DNA from: Candidatus Cloacimonadota bacterium
Lineage (GTDB): Bacteria > Cloacimonadota > Cloacimonadia > Cloacimonadales > TCS61
DNA length: 64,000 nt
Direction of reading: 5' to 3'
NCBI GenBank assembly: GCA_021734835.1
Contig: JAIPIH010000002.1
Span: forward strand, 62,001-126,000
Under the pieces are notes generated by a model. It was not told where the DNA came from. It worked only from the letters and a program-made list of their open reading frames with translations, and made no database searches. Positions 29,686-39,842 of the stretch are shown piece by piece. Made by a program: the position numbers and the translations under genes. How positions within the stretch are numbered: position 1 is the stretch's first letter; each line of letters begins with the position of its first letter.

Positions 29686-31713
29686 TCAGGATATCTCACT
29701 TCCTTCCTTGATATTTTTATCAGGATGTAACAATGCCAACTCATTATCACCTTGAACAGCTAAGATCATCGCCTCAGAATCAACTCCCATAACTTTACAT
29801 GGTTTTAGATTAACTAACAGCGGTACTGTTTTTCCAACGATATCTTCCGGAGCATAATCTTTTGCTATGCCGGCAACAACAGAGCGTTCTTCATTTCCAA
29901 TGCTAATCGTCAAATGCAGAAGTTTATTCGATTTTTTAATTTTTTCAGCAGATAATATTTTTGCAATTTTAATTTCGAGCTTGGCAAAATCTTGGAATTC
30001 AATTTCTGGTTTATGACAATTATTCTTATTCAGTTTTTTTTTGTTCTTCTGCAGGATTTCAAGTTGTTGTTTAACTTCCTTTTCCTCGATCTTTCTAAAT
30101 AATCTTTGAACATTGTTCATGGAATAGACAAATGATTCTTTGGTTATATTAGCCCAAACAATCGTTTCTGGAATACCTATCATATCATGTAATATTTCCA
30201 TACTTTTAGGTATGATCGGTGATGCCACGATAGTTAAAACACGAAGAATTTCGAAACAAATGTAAAGAGTCTCGGAAGCTTCTGACTTTTTCACTTTAAC
30301 CTTTTTCCACGGTTCAGATTCATCAAAGTACTTATTTCCAATTCTGGCGATATCCATAAATTGTTTTGTCGCTTTGCGTACTTGATAATGCGAATAGGAT
30401 ATTTTGATTTCAGCTGCAAGTTTATATACTTCCTTCAGGGTTTCTTGAGAAAGTTCAGAAAGTTTAACCGGCCGTTCAATTATACCATCGTAATGTTTAT
30501 TACAAAAAACACAAGTTCTGTTCGCCAGATTCCCTAAGACATTATTTAACTCACTATTTACACGTTTGCGGAAATCTTCCCAACTGAAATCACTATCTTT
30601 TGTCTCAGGAGCATTGGCTGCAAGAACATACCTGAGATATTCTCCTTCAAAATATTTTAAGTAATCTTCTACCCAGACCGTCCAGTTACGGCTTGTAGAC
30701 ATCTTTTCGCCTTCTAAATTCAGATACTCATTCGCCGGTACATCGTGTGGTAGGATAAAACCCTCTTTTTGTTTGGAAAGCATTGCCGGCCAAATAATTG
30801 TATGAAATGGAATGTTATCCTTTCCCAGGAAATGGATCATTTTTGTGTTTTGATCCAGCCAATAATCTTTCCATTTCTCAGGCTCATCTCTTTTTTCTGC
30901 CCATTCTTTTGTGGAAGAAAGATAGCCTATTGGAGCATCAAACCAGACATATAGAACTTTACCTTGTGTATTTTCCAACGGGATCGGTACTCCCCAATCT
31001 AGATCACGTGTGATACCACGTTCCTGTAAGCCTTCATTCAGCCAGCCAAGAACAAAATTTTTCACATTATCTTTCCAATAAGTTTTTGTAGCCAGCCACT
31101 CCCGCAATTCCTCTTCAAACTTAGGTAATTCAAGATACCAATGAACAGTACTTTTGATTATCGGTTTTTCGCCGGAAAGTTTACTTTTAGGCTCGATCAG
31201 TTCCATCGCATCGAGCAATTTCCCGCAGCTATCGCATTGATCTCCCCTAGCCCCAGCTGAATTACAATAAGGGCAATTACCTTCTACATATCTATCAGAG
31301 AGAAACCTCATGAGCTTTTCATCATAAAATTGCTTCAAATTCTTTTTTCTTAAATAACCTGCATTAAGAAGATTTAAAAAAAAATCCTGAGAATCTTTTA
31401 TATGATTTGGATGTGATGTGCCGGAGAAATTATCTAGTTGAATATTCAGCCCCTCCAGATCTGTCCTCATACTCCGATTGAATTTATCAACGATCTTCTG
31501 CGGAGATATCCCTTCCTCTTCTGCTTTGAGTGAAATTGGTGTTCCAAAATCATCTGTTCCGCCAATGTATAAAACATCGTTTCCCAGCAATTTCTGAAAT
31601 CTGACAAAAATATCTGCATTCAGATATGAACCGACTATATGTCCAATATGTAGTTTGCCGTTTGCGTAGGTGAGCGCACTGGTCACTAAGTACTTTTCCA
31701 AATTATTCTCCAT
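29686..31713 (-). CDS. metG: Methionyl-tRNA synthetase with C-terminal tRNA-binding domain
   Basis: TSALTYANGKLHIGHIVGSYLNADIFVRF, CPYCNSAGARGDQCDSCG, GEKMSTSRNW, EMAP-like C-terminal domain. Confidence 0.97.
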   Translation of the reverse strand: MENNLEKYLVTSALTYANGKLHIGHIVGSYLNADIFVRFQKLLGNDVLYIGGTDDFGTPISLKAEEEGISPQKIVDKFNRSMRTDLEGLNIQLDNFSGTSHPNHIKDSQDFFLNLLNAGYLRKKNLKQFYDEKLMRFLSDRYVEGNCPYCNSAGARGDQCDSCGKLLDAMELIEPKSKLSGEKPIIKSTVHWYLELPKFEEELREWLATKTYWKDNVKNFVLGWLNEGLQERGITRDLDWGVPIPLENTQGKVLYVWFDAPIGYLSSTKEWAEKRDEPEKWKDYWLDQNTKMIHFLGKDNIPFHTIIWPAMLSKQKEGFILPHDVPANEYLNLEGEKMSTSRNWTVWVEDYLKYFEGEYLRYVLAANAPETKDSDFSWEDFRKRVNSELNNVLGNLANRTCVFCNKHYDGIIERPVKLSELSQETLKEVYKLAAEIKISYSHYQVRKATKQFMDIARIGNKYFDESEPWKKVKVKKSEASETLYICFEILRVLTIVASPIIPKSMEILHDMIGIPETIVWANITKESFVYSMNNVQRLFRKIEEKEVKQQLEILQKNKKKLNKNNCHKPEIEFQDFAKLEIKIAKILSAEKIKKSNKLLHLTISIGNEERSVVAGIAKDYAPEDIVGKTVPLLVNLKPCKVMGVDSEAMILAVQGDNELALLHPDKNIKEGSEIS

Positions 31714-31792
31714 CTACTTTAATTATTTTTATCTTCAAACTTAATTAAATTAATAATGTCAAGTGATAATAAAATTGCCTATTAAATTCTAA

Positions 31793-31823
31793 ACAAAAAA
31801 AACCTCCCAAGGTCTGGAAGGTT
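31793..31823 (-). terminator. Rho-independent terminator downstream of the S41 protease
   Basis: Reverse strand AACCTTCC-AGACCTT-GGGAGGTTTTTTTT, 8-bp stem (one G-U) plus T-run, 17 nt after the stop codon. Confidence 0.85.
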
Positions 31824-31839
31824 TCATAAAGTTGTCTAT

Positions 31840-33489
31840 TTATTCCAGTTTCTTCTTCTTTTCCCGGTTATGTTCCTCAGCATATCTGAACATATCGGCC
31901 AATGATCTGTATTTATCAAATATTTTAATAGTTTCTTGCAACTGGAAATCTTCTTCAATAAGGATTTTATAAAGCTCAATATCTCCAAATTTTCTTCCGA
32001 TTATATTGCTGTTCAATTCATTTGTAATCCAGCTGTAGATACTGTCAACTTCTGCTTGTTCAAAGCTGATATTCTCACTTTTAGCGTATTCCAGGAAATC
32101 TTGAATTTCTTGCTCAGAACATCTGAAATCGAGTTCAACATCTTCTTCATGATCTACCAAGTAATCAACAGAATAATTGAAGAAAGCATTTTTTCTCCTT
32201 AATTCTACACCAAGGTCGGAAAGTTTGTTTTGTTCTATTTCAATGTCGGGTGTGATCCCACCTCCCCCATACACGACTCTTCCTTTACTGGTATAATAAA
32301 TATCCTCATGATTTTTTTCTTCTGCTGCTTCATGCAGCTCTTTGATCTCTTCAGTAGAGATATCACCGTTTCTTACTCGCTCGTCTTTTAAGAGTTTATC
32401 ATTGATGTCTTTATGAATACATCTACCTGAATTAATATAATATTTTGCTGTAGTGATCTTGATGCCATTACCATCTGACAACGGGAATAATCTTTGCACA
32501 GATCCCTTGCCAAAAGAAGGTTGTCCTACAATCAATCCGCGATCCCAATCCTGTAAAGAACCGGCAAATATTTCCGAGGCACTGGCGGAACCGTTATTGA
32601 TAAGAACGATCACCGGATAATCATCTCTTATCCTGTTAAATCTTGTAAGGTATTTTTCATTTGTTTGAGGAGCTCTGCCTTTTGTAAATACAACGAGCTT
32701 ACCTTTTCCGACAAATTCATTGACAGTGTTAATAGCTTCACGCAGCAATCCACCGGGATTGAACCTTAAGTCAATGATGAGACCTCTGATACCTTCAGCT
32801 TCAAGTTCATCCAATTTTTCACGCAGATCGGTTGTAGTATTGGCATTGAATTGTCTTATCCGTAGATATCCTACTCCATTATCTAATTTGAATGAATAAG
32901 GTATGCTGTGAATTTTGATTATCTCTCGGACAATCTCAAATTCAAGTTCATTTTTAACTCCCGGTCTTATTATTGATATCATTACTTTTGTTCCAGGTTC
33001 TCCACGCATCAATTTGATAGATTCATCTGTATTTAAACCAACCACACTAACACCATCAACCTTAGAGATTTTATCACCTGCCAGAATTCCCAACCTGTAA
33101 GCCGGAGTACCTTCTATCGGTGCAACAACTGTTATATAGTCACCCTTTTTATCAATTGAGATTCCAAGTCCACCGAATTCTCCCTTTGTATCTGTACTAA
33201 ATTTCTCAAATTCATCCGGTGTAAAATAATATGTGTGGGGATCAACCTCATCTAGCATTCCTTTGATAGCAGAATCTATTAGTTTATCAACATCTAACTC
33301 TTCAACATAATTCTGTCTGAGATTAAAAAGTGCTTCGCTAAACAATTTAAGTTTTTTATAGACGTTTGCATCTCCGGAATTCGATGCATCTGCATTTGCA
33401 AAGTTAAAAAGTAAAGCACCTATTATTATCCACCCAATTATACTAGCGGAAAATAAAATTTTACTCATTTTATTTAGTTTATTTTTCAT
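31840..33489 (-). CDS. S41 family C-terminal processing peptidase (CtpA-like)
   Basis: Signal/TM, PDZ (GGLGISIDKKGDYITVVAPIEGTPAYRLGILAGDKI), IIDLRFNPGGLL, VLINNGSASASEIFAGSLQD, GKGSVQ. Confidence 0.95.
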   Translation of the reverse strand: MKNKLNKMSKILFSASIIGWIIIGALLFNFANADASNSGDANVYKKLKLFSEALFNLRQNYVEELDVDKLIDSAIKGMLDEVDPHTYYFTPDEFEKFSTDTKGEFGGLGISIDKKGDYITVVAPIEGTPAYRLGILAGDKISKVDGVSVVGLNTDESIKLMRGEPGTKVMISIIRPGVKNELEFEIVREIIKIHSIPYSFKLDNGVGYLRIRQFNANTTTDLREKLDELEAEGIRGLIIDLRFNPGGLLREAINTVNEFVGKGKLVVFTKGRAPQTNEKYLTRFNRIRDDYPVIVLINNGSASASEIFAGSLQDWDRGLIVGQPSFGKGSVQRLFPLSDGNGIKITTAKYYINSGRCIHKDINDKLLKDERVRNGDISTEEIKELHEAAEEKNHEDIYYTSKGRVVYGGGGITPDIEIEQNKLSDLGVELRRKNAFFNYSVDYLVDHEEDVELDFRCSEQEIQDFLEYAKSENISFEQAEVDSIYSWITNELNSNIIGRKFGDIELYKILIEEDFQLQETIKIFDKYRSLADMFRYAEEHNREKKKKLE

Positions 33490-34109
33490 TATTCTATCTC
33501 CTTATCTATAATATTAATCACAGCCTGATAAATTTGTTCGATACTTTTATTACCATCCAGCACTCTAAATCTAGCTGGTTCCTTTTTAGCAAGAACTAAA
33601 AATCCATCTCTAACTTTCTTATGAAACAAAAGCGATTCTTGTTCCAATCTGTCAGCTTTATTTTCTAATATTCTTGATAATCCTATTTCCTCATTTAAGT
33701 CAATAAGGAAAGTGATATCAGGAACTAATCCAAAAGTAGCATATCTCCTAATTGTGTCAATAAGCTTTCCGTCAATCTTTCTGGCAGCTCCTTGATAAGC
33801 AAAGGTCGAATCATAATATCTATCAGAGATGACGATTTTACCTTTTTGTAATTCAGGGATAATCCATTCACCCGTATGCTGGCTTCTGGCAGCCATATAT
33901 AAAAGAACTTCAGTCTGGGGAAGCATCTCCTTATTATCAATAGAAAGCAACACTTCCCTAATTGTTTCAGATATTTTCGGACCGCCTGGTTCTCTTGTTA
34001 AAAAAACCTGTTTCCCGATTTTTTCTAAATGATCTTTTAACATTTTAGCTTGCGTAGATTTTCCGCAGCCCTCAATGCCTTCAAATGTGATAAAAATTCC
34101 TTTTTTCAT
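33489..34109 (-). CDS. tmk: Thymidylate kinase
   Basis: FITFEGIEGCGKSTQAKMLKDHL, TREPGGPKISE, SDRYYDSTFAYQGAAR. Confidence 0.96.
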   Translation of the reverse strand: MKKGIFITFEGIEGCGKSTQAKMLKDHLEKIGKQVFLTREPGGPKISETIREVLLSIDNKEMLPQTEVLLYMAARSQHTGEWIIPELQKGKIVISDRYYDSTFAYQGAARKIDGKLIDTIRRYATFGLVPDITFLIDLNEEIGLSRILENKADRLEQESLLFHKKVRDGFLVLAKKEPARFRVLDGNKSIEQIYQAVINIIDKEIE

Positions 34110-34117
34110 TTTAATTC

Positions 34118-34567
34118 CTAATGTGTAATATTTTGAAAATCAGCTGCAAATATCATGGCGTCTTCAACCGGAGATATATAATAAGAATTTCTAGTTCCCA
34201 AATACTTAAATCCCAGATTTTTGTAGAAAGAAATTGCGGCTAGATTAGATTCTCTTACCTCTAAAAAAAACTTGTAACATTTCTCATTCAGCAATTTACT
34301 GATCAGAAAATTGATCAAGCATGAGCCATAACCTTTTCGCTGAAATTCTGGGAGAACTGCTATATTGGTGATATCAAATTGGTCATAGATCATCCAGCCG
34401 CAAATGTAAGCCATTATTTGATTTTTACTCATCATTACATAAGCATATCTATTCTCTATCTCCTCGATGAACATTTCTTCATTCCACATATTTGTGAAAA
34501 CTTTCTCTTCGATTTTCATAATCTCTGGCAAGTGTTTTTTTTGCATTTCCTTGATTGTAATATCCAT
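34118..34567 (-). CDS. rimI: Ribosomal protein S18-alanine N-acetyltransferase-like GNAT
   Basis: ITNIAVLPEFQRKGYGSCLINFLI..FLEVRESNLAAISFYKNLGFKYLGTRNSYY. Confidence 0.88.
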   Translation of the reverse strand: MDITIKEMQKKHLPEIMKIEEKVFTNMWNEEMFIEEIENRYAYVMMSKNQIMAYICGWMIYDQFDITNIAVLPEFQRKGYGSCLINFLISKLLNEKCYKFFLEVRESNLAAISFYKNLGFKYLGTRNSYYISPVEDAMIFAADFQNITH

Positions 34568-36036
34568 TAATAATATAATTTTTGACCCGGATAGATCATT
34601 ATAATGCCGTTTCGGACATTAAGATTATTATTTTTAATCAGAGTTGTTTGAGAAACCCCTAATTCCAAAGAGATAGAGCCAACAGTTTCTCCCTTTTTTA
34701 CCAAATGATATTTATCAGTTTTTTTTATGGCTGAGCTTGAAACATCTCCGTAGAGCCTTAATTTTTGCCCTGGATGAATAGTACTTGATCTTAAATTATT
34801 TAAAAGTTTGATGCTATTAACTGTGGTTTTATATTTCCGAGCAATATTATAAAGATTATCTCCCGATTTTACAATATGATAAGTAATAAAACCGTCATTT
34901 TCATTCATAAATTGGTTTTCAATATTAGCAAGCAATTGAAGATCTTTATCTTCCCCGTCCGGGATAAGGACCAAATATTCACCGGGCGGTAGTACTACAT
35001 TATTAACAGCAGAATATTTTATCCGATTTCTTTGATAGATTTTAATCCAGGGATTTAACTCCAGGATCTTACCAATTGATGTTCCCTGAGCTTTTGCCCA
35101 TTCATCAATCTTATAGTGCCCCTTTAGTTTGATTAACTTTAGCTGTCGATCCTGCAGGATCGGAGCTTTTCTTTCAAAATATTTTCCAAATATTTCCTTT
35201 TCATTTTCAAATATCATTTTTATAGCAGCTGCCCGCCAAACATATTTATGTGTTTCATCAACTCTCATTAACAGATCGAAGAAATCGTGAGCATCCTGTT
35301 CCCGCACTACTTTTGAGATGCTTCCAACTCCGGCGTTATAAGAACAAAAAGTTAGTAACCAGTCATCAGTATTGCCTTTCTGAAGATAATTTCTGGCGTT
35401 TAACAAATATTTTGCTGCGGCCGGAGTAGCCAGAAACACATTTCTACGTTCATCAATAAAGGAGTTTATCCGTAACCCATATCCTGTTGCAGTTTTTGGC
35501 ATGAACTGCCATATTCCTAAAGCTCCTACTGAAGATCCTGCCATTGGATTTAATCTACTCTCTGCAATTGCTAAATACTTTACGTCTAATGGAATTCCAA
35601 ATTCTGTAAAAACGGAATCAAAATAAGCGAAATATTCTCCGCTTCTGGGGATAAATTTATGAGCAACTCTAAGTTCCTGCTGAAAAATTTTCTCGAACTT
35701 ATCGTAGATCCTGTCATTTGTAAGATCGAATCTTCTCTCTGAAAATATCATGGAATCTGGGATGACGAAATCCTTATTGACCGCCACTCTGCTGTTAGCT
35801 GCTTCCAGGGCATATTGCAGAGAATCGATCTGATAATATAGTTCTTCGTTTTTGATCATCAATGTATCAATTATAATATTACGATTAATTATTTCCTGCT
35901 GTAGAGAATCAAAATATATTGTTTCATAATTAACTAATTGTTGCTTTCCAGGTTGATCAATCTCGGTTCTATCTGTTATTGTACAACTTATAAATGAGCT
36001 GACCAAAACTAAGAGAAACATATATTTTAGTTGCAT
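34567..36036 (-). CDS. Lytic transglycosylase with LysM domains (MltD-like)
   Basis: Lipoprotein-like N-terminus, SLT domain (IAESRLNPMAGSSVGALGIWQFMPKTATGYGLRI), two C-terminal LysM repeats (YHIVKSGDNLYNIARKYKTT; YHLVKKGETVGSISLELGVS). Confidence 0.93.
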   Translation of the reverse strand: MQLKYMFLLVLVSSFISCTITDRTEIDQPGKQQLVNYETIYFDSLQQEIINRNIIIDTLMIKNEELYYQIDSLQYALEAANSRVAVNKDFVIPDSMIFSERRFDLTNDRIYDKFEKIFQQELRVAHKFIPRSGEYFAYFDSVFTEFGIPLDVKYLAIAESRLNPMAGSSVGALGIWQFMPKTATGYGLRINSFIDERRNVFLATPAAAKYLLNARNYLQKGNTDDWLLTFCSYNAGVGSISKVVREQDAHDFFDLLMRVDETHKYVWRAAAIKMIFENEKEIFGKYFERKAPILQDRQLKLIKLKGHYKIDEWAKAQGTSIGKILELNPWIKIYQRNRIKYSAVNNVVLPPGEYLVLIPDGEDKDLQLLANIENQFMNENDGFITYHIVKSGDNLYNIARKYKTTVNSIKLLNNLRSSTIHPGQKLRLYGDVSSSAIKKTDKYHLVKKGETVGSISLELGVSQTTLIKNNNLNVRNGIIMIYPGQKLYY

Positions 36037-37130
36037 TAATCGGTATCCATCATACGGGGTTTATAAATCTCTTTAAAATAAGCTGCATATTCTCCAGAGT
36101 TGATCTCTTCAATCCAATCCAGATGATTCTTGTACCACGATATTACTTGCTCTAAACCTGTTTCGAAATCAATTTGTGGTTCCCAATTCAATTGTTTTCT
36201 AATCTTAGATGAATCAACAGAATATCTTATATCATGCCCCTGGCGGTCAAGGACATAAGAGATTAGATCATTCTTTAGATCTAATTTCTGCAGGATATGT
36301 TCCACCAGATCAATATTTCTCCATTTATTGCCAGTACCTACATTATATATTTCACCCGATTTCCCATCTTGCATGATTGTATCGATCGCTCTGCAATGAT
36401 CTTCTACATGAATCCATTCCCGAACATTTATTCCGTTACCGTAAACCGGGATTTCTTTATTTTGCAAAGCATTTGTAATAATAATTGGAATGAATTTTTC
36501 AGGAAATTGATAAGGTCCGAAATTGTTGCATGCTCTCACGATATTAACCCGCTGCCCATAGGTCTGATAGGCAACTCTCAATAAAAGATCTGCTGAAGCT
36601 TTACTGGCAGCATAAGGATTATTAGGTGCTAAACTGCCTTCCTCACCAACATTGCAGTTCTCTTGGATTGAACCATAGACTTCATCTGTTGATATCTGAA
36701 CGAATTTTTGTACTTTATATTCTCTGGAATAATTCAACATGATCTGCGTACCCAGTACATTTGTCTCTAAAAATATATTTGGATTAATAATACTTTTATC
36801 TACATGTGATTCTGCTGCAAAATGAACTACAAAATCGGGATTGAACTGTTCAAAAGTAGTTTTCACATCTTTGGGATCAGAAACGTTACCTTTTACAAAA
36901 ACATAATTATTATTGTCTTCCAGCGTAGTGAGATTGTTCAGATTTCCCGAGTAGGTTAATTTATCAAAGTTGATCACCTTGAAATTTGGATATTTGTTTA
37001 TAAGATGTCGGATAAAATTAGAGCCTATAAAACCTGCGCCTCCTGTTACCAGAATTATCTTATTATCTTCTTGTAAATTTGTTTTACCATTAAAGAAATT
37101 AATTTCTTTTTCTATGTTATTCTTTTCCAT
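36036..37130 (-). CDS. rfbB: dTDP-glucose 4,6-dehydratase
   Basis: ILVTGGAGFIGSNFIRHL, FAAESHVDKSI, QISTDEVYGS, NPYAASKASADLL, NNFGPYQFPEKFIPI. Confidence 0.94.
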   Translation of the reverse strand: MEKNNIEKEINFFNGKTNLQEDNKIILVTGGAGFIGSNFIRHLINKYPNFKVINFDKLTYSGNLNNLTTLEDNNNYVFVKGNVSDPKDVKTTFEQFNPDFVVHFAAESHVDKSIINPNIFLETNVLGTQIMLNYSREYKVQKFVQISTDEVYGSIQENCNVGEEGSLAPNNPYAASKASADLLLRVAYQTYGQRVNIVRACNNFGPYQFPEKFIPIIITNALQNKEIPVYGNGINVREWIHVEDHCRAIDTIMQDGKSGEIYNVGTGNKWRNIDLVEHILQKLDLKNDLISYVLDRQGHDIRYSVDSSKIRKQLNWEPQIDFETGLEQVISWYKNHLDWIEEINSGEYAAYFKEIYKPRMMDTD

Positions 37131-37138
37131 AAATTTAC

Positions 37139-37927
37139 CTATTGAATTAAATACAAAATTATAAAATAGACCGGAGCAGCAAATAAAATACTATCGAATC
37201 TGTCCAAAAGACCGCCATGCCCCGGCAGGAAGTCGGAGCTGTCTTTTATGCCTGCATCTCGTTTTAAAATTGATTCAAACAGATCACCAAGTTGACCAAA
37301 AATTCCACCGGAAATTGCAACCGCAAGTGCTTGATAAATTGTCAGATCAAAAAAATATATAAATAAATACATGACTGCAAAAGCAGCAATGATACCCGCA
37401 ATAAAGCCTTCTAAAGATTTATTTGGACTTGCTCGGAATATTCCTTTATGTTTCCCAAAGTGATTTCCTATAAAATATGCAGCTGTATCAGTGACCCAAA
37501 TTGTAATCAGTAATCCAAAAATCAGATTTTTCCCATTGTTTAACAACCTAATATGATATAAACTGCTGAATAAAACTGCAGTGTAAAATATAGAGAACAA
37601 GGCTGCAGAGCTTCTGGCAAGTGCATTCTCTAGGTTATCTCTAAAAATATCGATTGTAATGATGATGAGAATTGAGAGCATGAGTGCAGCAAAAAGGATT
37701 ATTGGAGTAAAATAGATTGAGGAAAAAAAAACCAACAACGCGAGAATGAGAATGAACCTTGGCAGGAATGTTCCTTTATTTCTGAATATCTCCCTCAATT
37801 CAAATATCATTTGGAAAACGATCAAAGCCAAAAAAGAGGCTAAAGGAACGCCTCCAATTGTAAATAATATTATGATCAGAGGTATAAAAATAATTGCGAT
37901 CAATACCCTTTTTAATAAAGCCATCAA
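37139..37927 (-). CDS. cdsA: Phosphatidate cytidylyltransferase
   Basis: Multi-TM; SPNKSLEGFIAGIIAA, GQLGDLFESILKRDAGIKDSSDFLPGHGGLLDRFDSILFAAP. Confidence 0.94.
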   Translation of the reverse strand: MMALLKRVLIAIIFIPLIIILFTIGGVPLASFLALIVFQMIFELREIFRNKGTFLPRFILILALLVFFSSIYFTPIILFAALMLSILIIITIDIFRDNLENALARSSAALFSIFYTAVLFSSLYHIRLLNNGKNLIFGLLITIWVTDTAAYFIGNHFGKHKGIFRASPNKSLEGFIAGIIAAFAVMYLFIYFFDLTIYQALAVAISGGIFGQLGDLFESILKRDAGIKDSSDFLPGHGGLLDRFDSILFAAPVYFIILYLIQ

Positions 37928-38664
37928 TTCTCCCCTCGGCTGCCGTATCTTCTTTTCCTGTTTTGAAAATCCAATATGGATCGAATAAACTCTTCGCGGC
38001 TAAAATCAGGCCACATAGTCTTAGTGAACCAAAATTCTGAATAAGCACTTTGCCAGATCAAAAAGTTGGAAAGTCTTTCTTCACCGCTTGTCCTGATTAT
38101 CAAATCAGGATCAGGCATTTTTGCAGTATAGAGATAATTACTGAGAAGTTCGTCGTCAATTTTAGAAGTTATTTTTCCAGATTGAATATCCTCAATGATC
38201 AGATTGAAAGCATCGACAAGTTCTCTACGTCCACCATAATTCATAGCAACATTGAGATGCAGTCCTGTATTGATCCAACTTTTTTGGCAGGTTTCTAAAA
38301 CCTTTTTATGATAATTTTTCGCTAGCTCTTCCTTGCTGCCGATAAATCTAATATTCACATTATTTTTAATTAATTCATCTATCTCTTTAACTAGAGAATC
38401 CACTATCAGTTTCAAAAGATAAGATACCTCAGTATTTGAACGTCGCCAGTTTTCCGTTGAAAACGCATAAACAGTGAGATATGGAAGACCGATCTCAACT
38501 GCAGTTTCAACGATGCTTCTTACGGTTTTGACACCTTCTTTATGTCCATTGACCCTTTTTGTTTTGTGCAGATCTGCCCAACGTCCATTACCATCCATAA
38601 TAATGGCAATATGCTTCGGCATTCGTTCCTTATCTAATTTATGGATTAATTGTTTATATTCCAT
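37924..38664 (-). CDS. uppS: Isoprenyl transferase (undecaprenyl diphosphate synthase)
   Basis: PKHIAIIMDGNGRWA, GHKEGVKTVRSIVETA, YAFSTENWRR, PDPDLIIRTSGEERLSNFLIWQSAYSE. Confidence 0.95.
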   Translation of the reverse strand: MEYKQLIHKLDKERMPKHIAIIMDGNGRWADLHKTKRVNGHKEGVKTVRSIVETAVEIGLPYLTVYAFSTENWRRSNTEVSYLLKLIVDSLVKEIDELIKNNVNIRFIGSKEELAKNYHKKVLETCQKSWINTGLHLNVAMNYGGRRELVDAFNLIIEDIQSGKITSKIDDELLSNYLYTAKMPDPDLIIRTSGEERLSNFLIWQSAYSEFWFTKTMWPDFSREEFIRSILDFQNRKRRYGSRGEN

Positions 38665-38668
38665 AATT

Positions 38669-39782
38669 TTAACTTCTTTTTTGTGCTGCTATTTTTTTTA
38701 AGAAAGCATCCATGAAATCATCAAGATCACCATCCATAACTGCTGAGATGTTCCCGGTTTCATGATCCGTTCTGTGATCTTTTACCATTTGGTAGGGATG
38801 GAAAACATAAGATCTGATCTGGTTTCCCCAGCCGATATCGGTTTTAGTATTTTCATGTTTTTGCCTTTCTTTTTCTCTTTCTTCTTCATAATGCTGATAT
38901 AATTTAGATTTCAAGATCAACATTGCAACTTCACGATTACGTAATTGTGATCTCTCGTTTTGACACTGAACTATTATATTTGTTGGAATATGAGTTATCC
39001 TAACAGCGGAGTCAGTTGTATTTACTCCCTGTCCACCTTTTCCACTAGCACGATAAGTATCAATTCTCAGATCATTTTGATCGATGTCAATCTCGATATC
39101 ATCATCAACCAAGGGATAAACAAAAACCGAAGCAAAAGAAGTTTGTCTTTTACCTTGAGCATTAAAGGGAGAAATCCGCACTAATCTGTGAATCCCTGAT
39201 TCAGTTTTTAAATAGCCGAAAGCATAATCTCCGAGAATTTCCATCGTGACACTTTTTATTCCAGCTTCATCTCCTGCCTGATAATCAACGATTTCGGATT
39301 TATAGTTAGCATTTTCTGCCCATCGAGTGTACATTCTCAACAACATCTCAGCCCAGTCCTGCGATTCCGTGCCGCCGGCGCCGGGATGGATAGTTAAAAT
39401 AGCATTGTTTGAATCAGTTTTCCCATTCAGCAGGAATAGTGCTTCAGTTTTATTTACATATTTTTCTGCTTTTTTAAATACTCTGCCAGCCTCATTTAAA
39501 AGTGATTCGTTCAGATCTTCTTCCAAAAGTAGAATATAAGTTTCCAGATCATCAATAATTGTAGAAAGATGATGATCTTTATCTATTTGATCGTTATATT
39601 TTTTTATTGTTTTAGTGATTTTTGCTGCTTCTCTCTGATCATTCCAAAAATCAGGATCTTTCATCACTTTTTCATATTGTTGTATCTTGCCGCGGAGTTC
39701 ATCGGTGTCAAAGTAACCTCCTGATCTCCGTAATCCGATATACAAGATCTTCACTCTGTTTTGTAAAATCTATTAATTCCAT
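38669..39782 (-). CDS. prfB: Peptide chain release factor 2, programmed +1 frameshift (join of 39782..39711 and 39709..38669, reverse strand)
   Basis: Frame 0 from ATG 39782: MELIDFTKQSEDLVYRITEIRRLL then TGA (39710-39708); +1 frame continues DTDELRGKIQQYEKVMKDPDFW...; AGGAGG TTA CTT TGA C is the canonical RF2 slippery context. HPGAGGTESQDWAEMLLRMY and GKGGQGVNTTDSAVRITH present. Confidence 0.97.
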
Positions 39783-39842
39783 TACTTCTCCTAATCATTT
39801 AAATAATATTATAATACCAGAAAATTAGATTTGAAAATTATA

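Noticed and set aside
31793-31823. Riboswitch or leader for metG near 31800
   Set aside because: The hairpin plus T-run is a simple intrinsic terminator immediately after the upstream S41 protease gene; no leader ORF or T-box elements visible before metG.
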